DNA of 64,000 nt from Rebecca billardiae RCC1528 (taxonomy: Eukaryota > Haptophyta). Numbering within the stretch: position 1 is the stretch's first letter; the number at the start of each line of letters is the position of its first letter. The notes under the pieces were generated by a model that saw only the letters and a list, made by a program, of their open reading frames with translations, was not told the origin of the DNA and searched no databases. Position numbers and translations under genes: made by a program. Location: the NCBI GenBank assembly GCA_965240325.2, contig OZ251235.1, positions 186,001 through 250,000 on the forward strand, given 5' to 3'. Shown here piece after piece: positions 31,354 to 41,300 of the stretch.

Positions 31354-31518
31354 GAATCGGCCCCCTCGCTCAGACCGGTCTGAGCGAGGGCCAGATTCAG
31401 ACGGTTTTTGGGCCCGCCCCACTGGCGAGCGCGCTGCGGGACGCGCCTCGCACTGGGGGCGGTGCACACTACACTCACGGCGCGCCGCGATGTGTTCGGG
31501 CGGTGGATGGGGCTGAAT
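31354..31518 (+). repeat. 165-bp duplicated target arm, left copy
   Basis: Identical by eye to 38209-38373. In the uninterrupted opposite arm (about 40640-40795, reverse strand) this sequence occurs only once, so the retroelement insertion is flanked by a duplication of 165 bp of host arm. CTGAATCGG occurs at both ends of this segment in the unbroken arm. Confidence 0.85.
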
Positions 31519-31594
31519 AGCGCCCGCCCCCACGCGGACGCTGACTCAAGCCGCACCCTGCCCCGGCGCGGCGATCCAACGCCGAGGGAGGGCG

Positions 31595-32031
31595 GGCGGG
31601 AGGCGGAGGAGCGCAGCTGGTTGTCCGTGCGGCTGCTCGGCGCCAAGCGTGGCCCGTCGGCTGGGTTTGGTAGTCGGGCGGCGGTCCGGTCGGCGGTCGG
31701 GCAGGGCGAGGTGCGCCGTGCGGTCGGGCGGGAAAGCGGACGGCTGCTGGGCGAAACTCGCTCCTGTTCGCCAAAGCCGGTCACTGCCCGTCAACTCCCG
31801 GCGCGCGCTCACTTTTCTGCGGTCCGCGCCAAAAGCGAGCTGCCACACGCTCGGAACGCTGTCCGGGGGCGCGCTGCGAGCTCCGAGCTCCGAGCCCGTC
31901 CGGGCGGGGGTGCGGTCGGAGGGGCGCTGGAGGAGGGTATCGGGCGGCGGCGAAGCGGCGCCGGCAGTCATAACGCGATAACCGCCGCAGACTGCCAAAC
32001 CCGCCACTCCCGTCGCGTCGGCCATCGCCCC
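31595..32031 (+). repeat. 437-bp terminal direct repeat of the retroelement (3' end in sense)
   Basis: Matches 37772-38208 base for base as far as I can read, with a constant offset of 6177. It begins GGCGGGAGGCGGAGGAGC (after a mismatch at the preceding base) and ends GGCCATCGCCCC. The frames running through it in both copies are shared and are not independent genes. Confidence 0.88.
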
Positions 32032-32781
32032 ATAACCGCGCGCGTCGCGCTCCGCCTTATGGCGGTCCGGTGTTTACGTTGGGCGGCTGCCTAGCTTGCC
32101 TGGGGCCGCCAGACGTCACGGGGGGCCGGGCGGCGAGACAGCGCCCGCCCACAGGGGCGCAGCGCCAGGCGCCACGCCGGCATGGGCGGCGTCGGCCGGC
32201 GCGGTCGAGGCCAGGCCCGGCCCCGACCCCCAGAGATGCTGCGCCCGGCCACGCCCCGACGCACGCCGTCAGCGCCAAGCGCGTGCCGTCGGGCGGGGCA
32301 GCTCCCGGGAAGTACGTGCGGGGCGCAGGCCCCGCCCACCGCCCCGCAGCGGTGATCTCGGCCGCGGGAAGCCCCAGGAACGGCCAGCGTCGCCACGGCC
32401 GAGCGTCGAACCGAGTTGGCGCCAACACACGTTGTGGGAGCCCCAGCGCCCGACACTCATCGTGCAGCCACGCCAGATACGCCGCGCGAAAGCCTCGCAC
32501 GCGCGCCAACCCGCCCGGTGTCGGCCGTCGACGGCGGGCAGCACCCCGAGCTCCGCGAAGCGACGTCCAGCCAGCGTGCGTAGCCCTGAATCGCCATGCG
32601 CCCCTTGGACCTTGGACGCGAAGGGCGAAGCGCCGAAGCCCGCTGTCCGGCTGTGGCAAACCGCCGGGCCGCCTGCGCTGTGGGAGCGATGGCGGCCGGT
32701 GGAAGCGGCGGGGAGTAGGCGACGCACGCCGCGCGAACGAGGACGGTCGCGCGGCACGCGAGCGACGGCGGACGCGCCGCG
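32032..32781 (-). other. retroelement region between 3' repeat and minisatellite, no gene assigned
   Basis: All three minus-strand frames are partly open because of the high GC content. A DIRS-type element would be expected to carry its tyrosine recombinase around here, but no R...HxxR...Y signature was found in any frame. The patch GFRAAYLAWLHDECRALGLP looks protein-like, but the frame shifts before and after it cannot be resolved by eye. Confidence 0.4.
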
Positions 32782-33560
32782 GATGATCGGCGCGCACGCA
32801 TGACGATCGGCGCATGATGATCGGCGCGCGCGCATGATCGGCGCATGATGATCGGCGCGCGCGCATGATGATCGGCGCGCGCGCATGATGATCGGCGCGC
32901 GCGCATGATGATCGGCGCATGATGATCGGCGCGGGCGCATGATCGGCGCATGATCGGCGCATGATGATCGGCGCGCGCGCGTGATCGGCGCATGATGATC
33001 GGCGCGGGCGCATGATCGGCGCATGATCGGCGCGTGATGATCGGCGCGCGCGCATGATCGGCGCATGATCGGCGCATGATGATCGGCGCGGGCGCATGAT
33101 CGGCGCATGATCGGCGCATGATCGGCGCATGATCGGCGCATGATCGGCGCATGATGATCGGCGCGCGCGCATGATCGGCGCATGATGATCGGCGCGGGCG
33201 CATGATCGGCGCATGATCGGCGCATGATCGGCGCATGATGATCGGCGCGCGCGCATGATCGGCGCATGATCGGCGCGGGCGCATGATCGGCGCATGATCG
33301 GCGCATGATCGGCGCATGATCGGCGCATGATCGGCGCATGATGATCGGCGCGCGCGCATGATCGGCGCATGATGATCGGCGCGCGCGCATGATGATCGGC
33401 GCATGACGATCGGCGCGCGCGCATGATCGGCGCAAGATGACCGGCGCGCGCGCATGATGATCGGCGCGCGCGCATGATGATCGGCGTGCGCGCGTGATGA
33501 TCGGCGCGCGCGCATGATGCTCGGCGCATGTTGACCGGCGCGCGCGCATGATGAGCGGCG
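32782..33560. repeat. GATCGGCGCAT minisatellite
   Basis: About 780 bp of short tandem units built from an 11-bp core (CATGATCGGCG) and a 20-bp variant (CATGATGATCGGCGCGCGCG), in irregular order with few substitutions except near the ends. It translates in every frame into Arg/His/Ser/Ala-rich repeats, which are by-products. It sits between the RT-RNase H gene and the 3' repeat of the retroelement, where a recombinase gene would be expected. Spacing is far too short and irregular for a CRISPR array. Confidence 0.9.
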
Positions 33561-33772
33561 CGGACGGTGGCGCGCGGCGCCGCCACCCGCCGCCGCGGCG
33601 TCGAAGGCAGCAGCAGCGAACGCCGATGGTTCTTGGCTGGGCCAGGCGAGCATGCCGGGGGCACGCAGCAGGCGTGCACGATCGGCACTAGCAGGGTCAA
33701 GGGGCAGGTCGGCCGGCTGAGTCAGCACTGCTGACCCGCCCCGCTGGCTGCTGAGCGGCGGCGACCGGGCGT

Positions 33773-35434
33773 TCAGGGCAGGCCGTGCTGATCGCCGGCC
33801 GCCGCGAAGGACGCGGCGGCCTCATCCCGGAGCTCGGGCCAGTACTCGGGAAGCACCGCGCGGCCGCGGCTGATTGCGTCCGCCACCCGATTGCGCGCCC
33901 CAGGCACATGCTTGCAGAGCAGCGTGCTGGATGTCTCCGCCGCGAGCAGGGCGAGGTCTTGCAGCAGGCAGTTGAGCACCGGTCGGTGGGGCACAGACAT
34001 GCGCGACAGCCACGCCACGGATGCAGAGTTATCACACAGTAAGAGGAGGTGCACAGCGGAGCGGCCGGCGAGCCAGCGCATGCCGGCGAGCAGGACGCAC
34101 AAGCACTCGAGCTCGTTGATGTCCCACGCCTCGCCGGCCGGCACGAAGGCGCGCAGGTCCCACGCGGCGACATGGCCCGCCGACGACGCCGCCCCACCGC
34201 GCCCCGTGGAGAGGGCGGCGTCCGTGGCCACCGCCAGCCGCTCCGAGGGTCGCACGTACAGCTGCCGCCGACACGAGCCCCGCTCGAGCAGCCGCGCGAA
34301 GAAAGCGCACTCGCGCGGCAGCAGCACCCCCAGGGGCGCCACGAGGGTGCCGGACGCAGCGAACGCATCGTGCCGCGCATAGAGGAGGTCGAGGAAGGGG
34401 CGGATGAACGGGCGAACCGCGGGCTGTATCCGAGCGATCCAGCCGAGCTTGCCGATGAGCGAGCTGAGCTCCGGGCGCGTCACGCGGCTGCCGAGCAGCG
34501 TGAGCAGCGCCGGGAACCACTTGGCGCGCTTCCGCTCGGGTAGAGACACCGAGCCCTGGACCGCGTCAATGACGACGCCAAGCAGCTCGATGTGCTGGCA
34601 TGCGGGCACGATCTTGGTCGGCTTGGCCGACGGCGGCAGACCCGCGGCGCGCAGCGTCGAGCAGTAGAGCTGGAATGCCCGATCGAGGTCCCCCCGGTGC
34701 GAGCTCCACCCGAAACCGTCATCGACAAAATTCTTGAGCTTGAAGCGCAGCTCCCCCGACCAGCGCGCCACGAACGCGTGCCGCAGCAGATCTGAGAGCC
34801 GGCAAAACAGGAACGGCGCGGACGCGGCGCCGAAGGGGAGCGAGGTGTACACGTAGTAGGCGCCCTCCCACCAAATGCAGAGCAGCCACAGATCCTCCGG
34901 GCGCACGGCGACGCGCGTGTATGCCGCGTCGATGTCCACCTTGAAGATCCAGGTGCCGGGGGTCAGATCGGCCAGGAGCTCGTCCAGCGACTCAAAGGTG
35001 AACCGCGGCGCGCGGATGTCGGCGTTCACGCCCGAGGCCGTCATGTCCACGATGAGGCGGAAGTCGTCCTCGTCCTTCGGTACGCAACCGAGCGGCGACA
35101 CCGCCACTGGCCGCGGCAGGGGCCGGCCGCCGCGCGCCGGCCCCGCCAGCACGCCCGATGACACATACTCGGCGAGCCGCGCGCGCACAAACTCGGGCTG
35201 CGCCAGCGAGGAACGGTGGTTGGGACGGAACCGCGACACGCGCGCGCCGCGGTAGAGCAGATCGACGCCGTCACGCAGCTCCACGGACAGGTCAACGCCG
35301 GTGAAGGCATGGATGAAGGACGCCAGCGCCACGTAGTTGCGCTGCATGGCGTTGGGCACGAGACTGTGTGCGAGGTCAGCGCGCAGGCCGGTGCGCGCGA
35401 CCATCTCGGCGGAGGTGATGGGCGGGCGAGTCAT
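33773..35434 (-). CDS. retroelement reverse transcriptase-RNase H
   Basis: 553 aa from the ATG at 35434; the frame is open upstream to a stop at 35501-35503 shared with the gag frame. RT motifs in order: PLGCVPKDEDDFRLIVDM, WIFKVDIDAAYTRVAV (first catalytic Asp), SLPFGAASAPFLFCRL, NFVDDGFGW (FVDD catalytic box, near residue 235). RNase H follows, with ATDAALSTGRGGAA, NELECLCVLLAGMRWL, LLCDNSASVAWL and HVPGARNRVADAISRG. This layout, with RT directly joined to RNase H, is found in DIRS-like and other tyrosine-recombinase retroelements. The frame is intact, so the enzyme may be functional, but the element lacks a visible recombinase. Confidence 0.85.
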   Translation of the reverse strand: MTRPPITSAEMVARTGLRADLAHSLVPNAMQRNYVALASFIHAFTGVDLSVELRDGVDLLYRGARVSRFRPNHRSSLAQPEFVRARLAEYVSSGVLAGPARGGRPLPRPVAVSPLGCVPKDEDDFRLIVDMTASGVNADIRAPRFTFESLDELLADLTPGTWIFKVDIDAAYTRVAVRPEDLWLLCIWWEGAYYVYTSLPFGAASAPFLFCRLSDLLRHAFVARWSGELRFKLKNFVDDGFGWSSHRGDLDRAFQLYCSTLRAAGLPPSAKPTKIVPACQHIELLGVVIDAVQGSVSLPERKRAKWFPALLTLLGSRVTRPELSSLIGKLGWIARIQPAVRPFIRPFLDLLYARHDAFAASGTLVAPLGVLLPRECAFFARLLERGSCRRQLYVRPSERLAVATDAALSTGRGGAASSAGHVAAWDLRAFVPAGEAWDINELECLCVLLAGMRWLAGRSAVHLLLLCDNSASVAWLSRMSVPHRPVLNCLLQDLALLAAETSSTLLCKHVPGARNRVADAISRGRAVLPEYWPELRDEAAASFAAAGDQHGLP

Positions 35435-35500
35435 AGCGAGCGGCGCGCCGCGGAACGCGGCGGGCACCGACAGGGGATCTCGTCGCGCGCCCACCGCCTC

Positions 35501-37771
35501 CTAGACGCGGCCCACGCCCGTGTGCTGCTGCACGTGCGCTGTCTCGGCGTGCGCGCCGGCCAAGTGGCCAAGGCTCCCGCACAGAGCGCACTTGGTGGCG
35601 TGCGCGAGCGTGAAGTTGTGCTGCACCTGCGCAGACGGTTGGCCGCCGGCCGACCGGTACGCGGCGAACAGCGGGCACGCCGCCGCGGAGCAGTCGCCGA
35701 ATAGCTGGTGCCGTAGGCAGCCGTGCGCGCGGAAGACGCGGTGGTTGGCCTCCGAGAGCAGGGGCCGCCCGCTCGCGTCGCACACACCCCCGTACCGCGC
35801 CAGCTCGCGCGCCAGCGTCAGCGGCGGCACGCCCCCCGCAGAGGCGGCGCCCGGGAACGGTTGCGGCAGCGTCCGCGGCGGCCCGCCTGGCGGCGGGGGC
35901 GGCGGGCCGGGAGGCGGCGCCTGCGGCCCCGGCGGGTACGGCGCCGGTGTGTACGGCGCCGGCCCGGGCGCCCAGGCCGAACCCGCCGGCGGCACGTACG
36001 TGAGCGCGAGCGGCGCGGGCCCGGGCTGCGCCCCCTGTACCGGCGGCGCCGGCGGGGCCGGCGCTGCCGCCTGCAGCCCCTGCGGGTACGGCGCCGGCGG
36101 GCACAGCGCCGGGCGGGGCGCCCAGGACGATCCTGCCGAGGGTGCGCACGTGAACGAGAGCGGCACGGGCCCGTGCGGCGCCACCCGCATCGGCGCCGAC
36201 CACGACCAGCAGCCCCACTCCGCTGCGCCGGGCGCCGCCCCGCCAAAGCCGGGCGACAGGTCCTGCACCATCAGCGACGGCGGCGGCGGCGGAATCGGCA
36301 TGCTCCCACCGTAGACGCGCATCAGCGGGCGCATGGCAAACTTGTCATGGAAGGGGTTGTCGTTCTTGTAGCAGTCGAAGAACGGCTCCCGCCCGCCACC
36401 GATGCTCGCCACCAGCGCCGCCACGCCCGAGCGCGCGTCGAGCACCCGCCCGAGGCTCTCCGAGAATTCAGAGTGGAACTGTGCCGCCGCCCGCCAGTCG
36501 CGCGCCTCAGCGAGCTGCATCACGAAGCCCCTGTACTCGCGCAGCACCTCGGCGTCACCCGCGCGCGTGCAGAAGCCCTCGGCCTGCTCGACGAGCAGTA
36601 TGAAGTGGAGCTGGCTGAGGAGCTGGTAGGCCTCGCGCAGCTCGCCCTTCGTGTTGAAGTAGACGCTTCGATCGACCTGCGCGTGCGGCACCTCAGCCAT
36701 GTTGAAGGACTCCCAGACGACCGAACCCGCCGCGTTCGCCGGCACGCCCAAGCCGCGCCGCATGGACGAAAACGCCCCGCGAGCCGGGAAGCTCGGCCTC
36801 CCCCCCCCGGTCCCACGGAGTTGGCCGCCCGCGCCGCCCGCGAGCGCGCAAGCGTTCGCGAACTCGTGCGCGGCCCCCGCAAGGAAGCCAGCCCCACCGA
36901 AGGGGACGGGATGCGGCACGAGCGAGCTGGGCGGGGCGAGGGGCGCCGCCGCGTCCGGCGCCGGCCGGACGCCCCAGGGCGGCGGCCGCGGCGGCGGGAC
37001 AGAGGTGGGCCCCGTCGGTGCGCCGTCGGCGGGCGGCGCGCCCGAGTGGCCACCGACCGCCCCATCACCCGCACCGTTGCCGTGGACGCCGCGAAGGAAG
37101 TCAGTGAGGCTGTTCGCGAGGTCGGGTGGTAGGCCAGTCGGAATGCCCGGCTGGCCAGCGGGCGCGGCCGGGGGGGCGGGTGCCTGCGGCTGCGCAGCAG
37201 CCGCCGTCGACGCGGCGCCGGCCGCTCGCCCGGGCGCGGGCGCGGGAGCAGCCCCCGCCGTCGTCCTGGCACCGGCCGCCGGCGCGGTCGCGGGCGGCGG
37301 CTGGACCGGCAGCGGGCCGAGCTGCTGCACCGGCGCGGCAGGCGGCAGGGTACTTGCTTGGCGGCCACCCGCGCGCCCACCCCGGCCCCGACCGCGGCCC
37401 CCGCCGCCGCGCCCACGAGCGCCGAGGACCTGCTGGTTGACGACGCGGCAGGCGGCAGGGTACTTGCTTGGCGGCCACCCGCGCGCCCACCCCGGCCCCG
37501 ACCGCGGCCCCCGCCGCCGCGCCCACGAGCGCCGAGGACCTGCTGGTTGACGACGGCCGCTGCCGCCGCGCGGCGCCGCGACACGCGTTGGACTGCAGGC
37601 ACCGCCATGTCGGGACGGCGGGAGGCGGGCCACCCGCGCGCCCACCCCGGCCCCGACCGCGGCCCCCGCCGCCGCGCCCACGAGCGCCGAGGACCTGCTG
37701 GTTGACGACGGCCGCTGCCGCCGCGCGGCGCCGCGACACGCGTTGGACTGCAGGCACCGCCATGTCGGGAC
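35501..37771 (-). CDS. retroelement gag-like protein
   Basis: The frame is open on the minus strand from inside the 5' repeat (37951) to a TAG at 35501-35503, but has no ATG until about 36765, so the true start is uncertain (non-ATG, spliced or frameshifted). The N-terminal third is made of RGG/GRG-rich repeats from tandem DNA duplications. The middle (about 36300-36700) is a helical capsid-like region (for example AEVLREYRGFVMQLAEARD). The C-terminus has a Cys/His segment (HGCLRHQLFGDCSAAACPLF) and CALCGSLGHLAGAH, a CX2CX4HX4H zinc-knuckle variant. It is in the same frame as the RT gene, separated by a single stop codon. Confidence 0.65.
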   Translation of the reverse strand, partial: VPTWRCLQSNACRGAARRQRPSSTSRSSALVGAAAGAAVGAGVGARVARLPPSRHGGACSPTRVAAPRGGSGRRQPAGPRRSWARRRGPRSGPGWARGWPPSKYPAACRVVNQQVLGARGRGGGGRGRGRGGRAGGRQASTLPPAAPVQQLGPLPVQPPPATAPAAGARTTAGAAPAPAPGRAAGAASTAAAAQPQAPAPPAAPAGQPGIPTGLPPDLANSLTDFLRGVHGNGAGDGAVGGHSGAPPADGAPTGPTSVPPPRPPPWGVRPAPDAAAPLAPPSSLVPHPVPFGGAGFLAGAAHEFANACALAGGAGGQLRGTGGGRPSFPARGAFSSMRRGLGVPANAAGSVVWESFNMAEVPHAQVDRSVYFNTKGELREAYQLLSQLHFILLVEQAEGFCTRAGDAEVLREYRGFVMQLAEARDWRAAAQFHSEFSESLGRVLDARSGVAALVASIGGGREPFFDCYKNDNPFHDKFAMRPLMRVYGGSMPIPPPPPSLMVQDLSPGFGGAAPGAAEWGCWSWSAPMRVAPHGPVPLSFTCAPSAGSSWAPRPALCPPAPYPQGLQAAAPAPPAPPVQGAQPGPAPLALTYVPPAGSAWAPGPAPYTPAPYPPGPQAPPPGPPPPPPGGPPRTLPQPFPGAASAGGVPPLTLARELARYGGVCDASGRPLLSEANHRVFRAHGCLRHQLFGDCSAAACPLFAAYRSAGGQPSAQVQHNFTLAHATKCALCGSLGHLAGAHAETAHVQQHTGVGRV
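37335..37710. repeat. 110-bp tandem repeats within gag
   Basis: Two complete units at 37335-37444 and 37445-37554 and a third, partial one near 37627-37708. A second block of about 75 bp (GACGGCCGCTGCCGCCGCGC onward) is also duplicated, at about 37548-37623 and 37705-37780. Because 110 is not a multiple of three, each unit is read in a different frame within the same open gag frame. Confidence 0.8.
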
Positions 37772-38208
37772 GGCGGGAGGCGGAGGAGCGCAGCTGGTTG
37801 TCCGTGCGGCTGCTCGGCGCCAAGCGTGGCCCGTCGGCTGGGTTTGGTAGTCGGGCGGCGGTCCGGTCGGCGGTCGGGCAGGGCGAGGTGCGCCGTGCGG
37901 TCGGGCGGGAAAGCGGACGGCTGCTGGGCGAAACTCGCTCCTGTTCGCCAAAGCCGGTCACTGCCCGTCAACTCCCGGCGCGCGCTCACTTTTCTGCGGT
38001 CCGCGCCAAAAGCGAGCTGCCACACGCTCGGAACGCTGTCCGGGGGCGCGCTGCGAGCTCCGAGCTCCGAGCCCGTCCGGGCGGGGGTGCGGTCGGAGGG
38101 GCGCTGGAGGAGGGTATCGGGCGGCGGCGAAGCGGCGCCGGCAGTCATAACGCGATAACCGCCGCAGACTGCCAAACCCGCCACTCCCGTCGCGTCGGCC
38201 ATCGCCCC
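37772..38208 (+). repeat. 437-bp terminal direct repeat of the retroelement (5' end in sense)
   Basis: Partner of 31595-32031 in the same orientation and apparently identical. It is followed directly, without extra bases, by the duplicated 165-bp host arm at 38209. It probably contains the promoter and 5' leader for the minus-strand gag-RT transcript. Confidence 0.88.
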
Positions 38209-38373
38209 GAATCGGCCCCCTCGCTCAGACCGGTCTGAGCGAGGGCCAGATTCAGACGGTTTTTGGGCCCGCCCCACTGGCGAGCGCGCTGCGGGACGCG
38301 CCTCGCACTGGGGGCGGTGCACACTACACTCACGGCGCGCCGCGATGTGTTCGGGCGGTGGATGGGGCTGAAT
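38209..38373 (+). repeat. 165-bp duplicated target arm, right copy
   Basis: Copy of 31354-31518 on the other side of the retroelement. It then continues into the rest of the host transposon arm (CGGGCGAGAGTGACGG), which matches the intact opposite arm near 40620-40640 on the reverse strand. Confidence 0.85.
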
Positions 38374-41300
38374 CGGGCGAGAGTGACGGTGCGATCGGCC
38401 GCGATGCGTCTGCCATCACCCAGTGAGCTCGTGCGGTGCCAGCTCGCCCTTCGCTTCGTCGCCACTCGCAATCGCACCAGTCGCGCGCGTCCATGGCTTG
38501 CCTTGGGTGCGCTGTGTTCTCGCGCAGTGTGTGCTTGGCAGCAGGGTGCTCGTGGCCGGTGGTTGCCGTCGCAGAGGATCGGAATGTGCGCAGCTACGCT
38601 ACATCCCAGACACCATGTGCCCGTCCTCGTCGAGCATTGGAGAGACACGCGTGTCACGCATGCACTCGCGAAGCAGGCTGCACAGCGGCGCGCGGGCGTG
38701 GCTGCGCGCGCATGACAAGGTGCACCACACAGCTGCCCCCGCCATAAGCACCAGCTGTGTACGCACCTCTTCCGTGTTGTCTGATCCGCCAGGCCGCCAC
38801 GGTGCGGAGACTGCGCGCGTGAGACACCGACAGTCAGCGGCCACGGCGCACACAGGTCACTGGCACATGCCATGGCGTGCAGCAGCTGATGCAGCCGTTG
38901 CTGCAGCTTCGATTGATGAAACAGCAGCAGCGCCGGTGGCAGTCACCCCACTCGCTGCCACTGGCACACCCGCACTCGCCAACAGCACTCGCAGCCCTTG
39001 CACCTCCGGCAGCTGTGGCACGATGCTCGGCTGAGCGGCGGCAATAGGCACCGTCGTCCGAGCAGCCGCGCGCGCAGCTCCTTCGGGGGCGCGCTGTCGC
39101 GGGAGTGCTGCTCCAAGGACCAGCAGCTGCTGCAGATGTTGCGGCTGAGACAGCAACTGCTGCTGCTCGTGTTGGTAGCCTCAACGCAGCCGTACTAGCG
39201 TTATGAGGGGAGATGACTTGTGGAATGGGAGTTGCTGCAGCCACTTTTAACTTTTTATTCCACCGCCATTTGTTTTTATTAAATGCAGCTTGCAGCAGAG
39301 TCCGAGACTTAGCGTGTCAGAAGCTGTGCAGCAGGGCTCCACTCGTCACATACAGCGTCGGCGCTCGGAGCCTCGGGAGTTTGCACGAACCGGGCGTGGT
39401 GGGCGTGTCCCGCGCGGCGCGCAGAGCAGCGCTGTACGTGGGCGAGACAGCCGCTTCCGCGTCTCGCACTTCGGCGGCGGTGCCGAGGGCGGAGGCCGCC
39501 CGCCGCGCGCCTGACGGCAGCGCCTCAAGCAGCGCCGTCCGATGCGCATGCGGACGGGTGCGGCAATGGCGGTGGGTTTCGCAACGTGCACAGCGTCAGA
39601 AGCTCGGCACCTGATCCGCCCAGCTGCAGCAATAGCACCATCGGTCCGGCGCCTGGCGCTCAGTGGGCGGCGTGTCGGGCGGATGTAGATGCACTTGCCG
39701 TCTGAATCAGGACGCCGGGCATGCGTGCCGAAGCAGTTCGCGCCAGCGCGCGCACTCGCAGAGCGAGAACGGCCGCCCTGCCGGCCGGAGGCCAATGCAC
39801 TCGCCTGGCGGCTGCCGGCGCACGGTAGACCAGGTCAAACGTAAGCACCCGAAACCACCACGGCGGTGGTGACCGAGAGTACGACCACGGGCGGTGGCGC
39901 GGCCGATGTCGCGAGCGTGAGCGCAAGCGTGGCCGTGAGCAATGCGAGCAGCGTGAGCGATGCGCGGAGCGATCGCGCCCGCCCTTCCGACGAGGAACGA
40001 GGGCTTTATTGCGCGAGGAGTCCCCAGCGGTAGGTGGCAGCGATGTCGCGCCATCGCTGAGCGCATCGAGTGATCGACGTTGCCAGCCGGTCGACGTGGC
40101 CATCGCTTCCGAGAGAAAGCTGTGAGCCAGATTGCTGCCGCACGCAACCGTGTCAGCTGTGGCCGCTGACTGTCGGTGTCTCACGCGCGCAGTCTCCGCA
40201 CCGTGTCGGCCTGGCGGATCAGACAACACGGAAGAGGTGCGTACACAGCTGGTGCTCATGGCGGGGGCAGCTGTGTGGTGCACCATGCGCGCGCAGCCAC
40301 GCCCGCGCGCCGCTGTGCAGCCTGCTTCCGCGAGAGCATGCGCGACACGCGTGTCTCTCCAACGCTCGACGAGGACGGGCACATGGTGTCTGGGATGTAG
40401 CGTAGCTGCGCACATTCCGATCCTCTGCGACGGCAACCACCGGCCACGAGCACCCTGATGCCAAGCACACACTGCGCGAGAACACAGCGCGCCCAAGGCA
40501 AGCCATGGACGCGCGCGACTGGTGCGATTGCGAGTGGCGACGAAGCGAAGGGCGAGCTGGCACCGCACGAGCTCACTGGGTGATGGCAGACGCATCGCGG
40601 CCGATCGCACCGTCACTCTCGCCCGATTCAGCCCCATCCACCGCCCGAACACATCGCGGCGCGCCGTGAGTGCAGTGTGCACCGCCCCCAGTGCGAGGCG
40701 CGTCCCGCAGCGCGCTCGCCAGTCCTTGGGGCGGGCCCAAAAACCGTCTGAATCTGGCCCTCGCTCAGACCGGTCTGAGCGAGGGGGCCGATTCAGACGG
40801 TCTGACTGTAAGTTCCCCGGCCGACTCCAGCGGAGTCCGGCGCCGGAGCTTCGCTTACAGATTTTTGCAGCGGAGCGGCGCGCGCGGCCGCCGCCGCTGC
40901 GGCGGGCCGCTCGGGACGTGCACGGCGTGGGCTCGTGCGGCCGCTGCCGCGCACGCCGAGCGATCTGGCGCGGTGTCGCGGCTGGTTGATGGCCTCGCGC
41001 GCCGCAGCGCGCCGCGCGCCTTGTCTGACTTCGCCTGTCTCGCGCCTTGGCCGCCGTGCACTCATGCGCCGCCAAACCGCAAGCTGAGAAGCTCGGCATA
41101 CCTCTCAGCCGAGCGAGCACGTGCCTTGCGCGACGCGACGCGGGCATTGCCGCCGGGCGATGTAGGCGTAGTGTGAGCGCGCGCCGTGAAGCCTCGGCGC
41201 GGATCGAGAGTGTCTTCAACGTCTCGGTCAGCTGTCGACAACTGCTGACGCATCAACCACCAATGGACATCACCACGGTCCTCCGTTGAACGATGGGATA

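Larger units (their letters stand above)
31519..38208 (-). mobile_element. DIRS-like retroelement (gag, RT-RNase H), probably defective
   Basis: 6.7 kb, genes read on the minus strand. Two identical 437-bp direct repeats lie at its ends (37772-38208 and 31595-32031), with 76 further bases outside the 31595 copy. Order in sense direction: repeat, gag-like frame, RT-RNase H, minisatellite, repeat. The RT and RNase H motifs and the absence of a visible protease or DDE integrase suit a DIRS-type tyrosine-recombinase retroelement, but no recombinase was found. The direct repeats lack TG...CA ends, so they are not typical LTRs. Identity of the repeats indicates a recent insertion. Confidence 0.72.
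31330..40819. mobile_element. second long-inverted-repeat element, containing a retroelement
   Basis: Begins GGGGAACTTACAGTCAGACC at 31330 and ends with the complement at 40818/40819. It is flanked by GCCGACTC(C) at 31321-31329 and 40820-40828, an 8- or 9-bp target duplication depending on where one shared C/G is placed. Arms are about 660 bp: left 31330-31518 plus 38374-38845, right 40157-40819, highly similar. The 1.3-kb loop (38846-40156) has CAG/CTG-rich patches but no recognisable transposase. It is a non-autonomous hAT- or MULE-like element whose left arm was later split by the retroelement at 31519-38208. Confidence 0.8.

Noticed and set aside
32782-33560. CRISPR-like array
   Set aside because: Units are 11 and 20 bp with no unique spacers, in a eukaryotic retroelement; it is a minisatellite.
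32269-33728. Minus-strand frames of more than 400 codons rich in ADHHAPIMRR-type repeats
   Set aside because: They are translations of the 11/20-bp minisatellite in three frames, not a repeat protein with supporting start or context.
31519-38208. Ty3/gypsy or copia LTR retrotransposon
   Set aside because: The direct repeats do not have TG...CA ends, there is no protease or DDE integrase motif, and flanks show a 165-bp rather than 4-6-bp duplication. I kept DIRS-like as the better, though not proven, class.
36520-38322. 600-codon minus-strand frame covering gag and the 5' repeat as a separate gene
   Set aside because: It overlaps the gag frame in another phase, starts without ATG context and is Arg/Pro-rich; the zinc-knuckle-bearing frame is the credible one.
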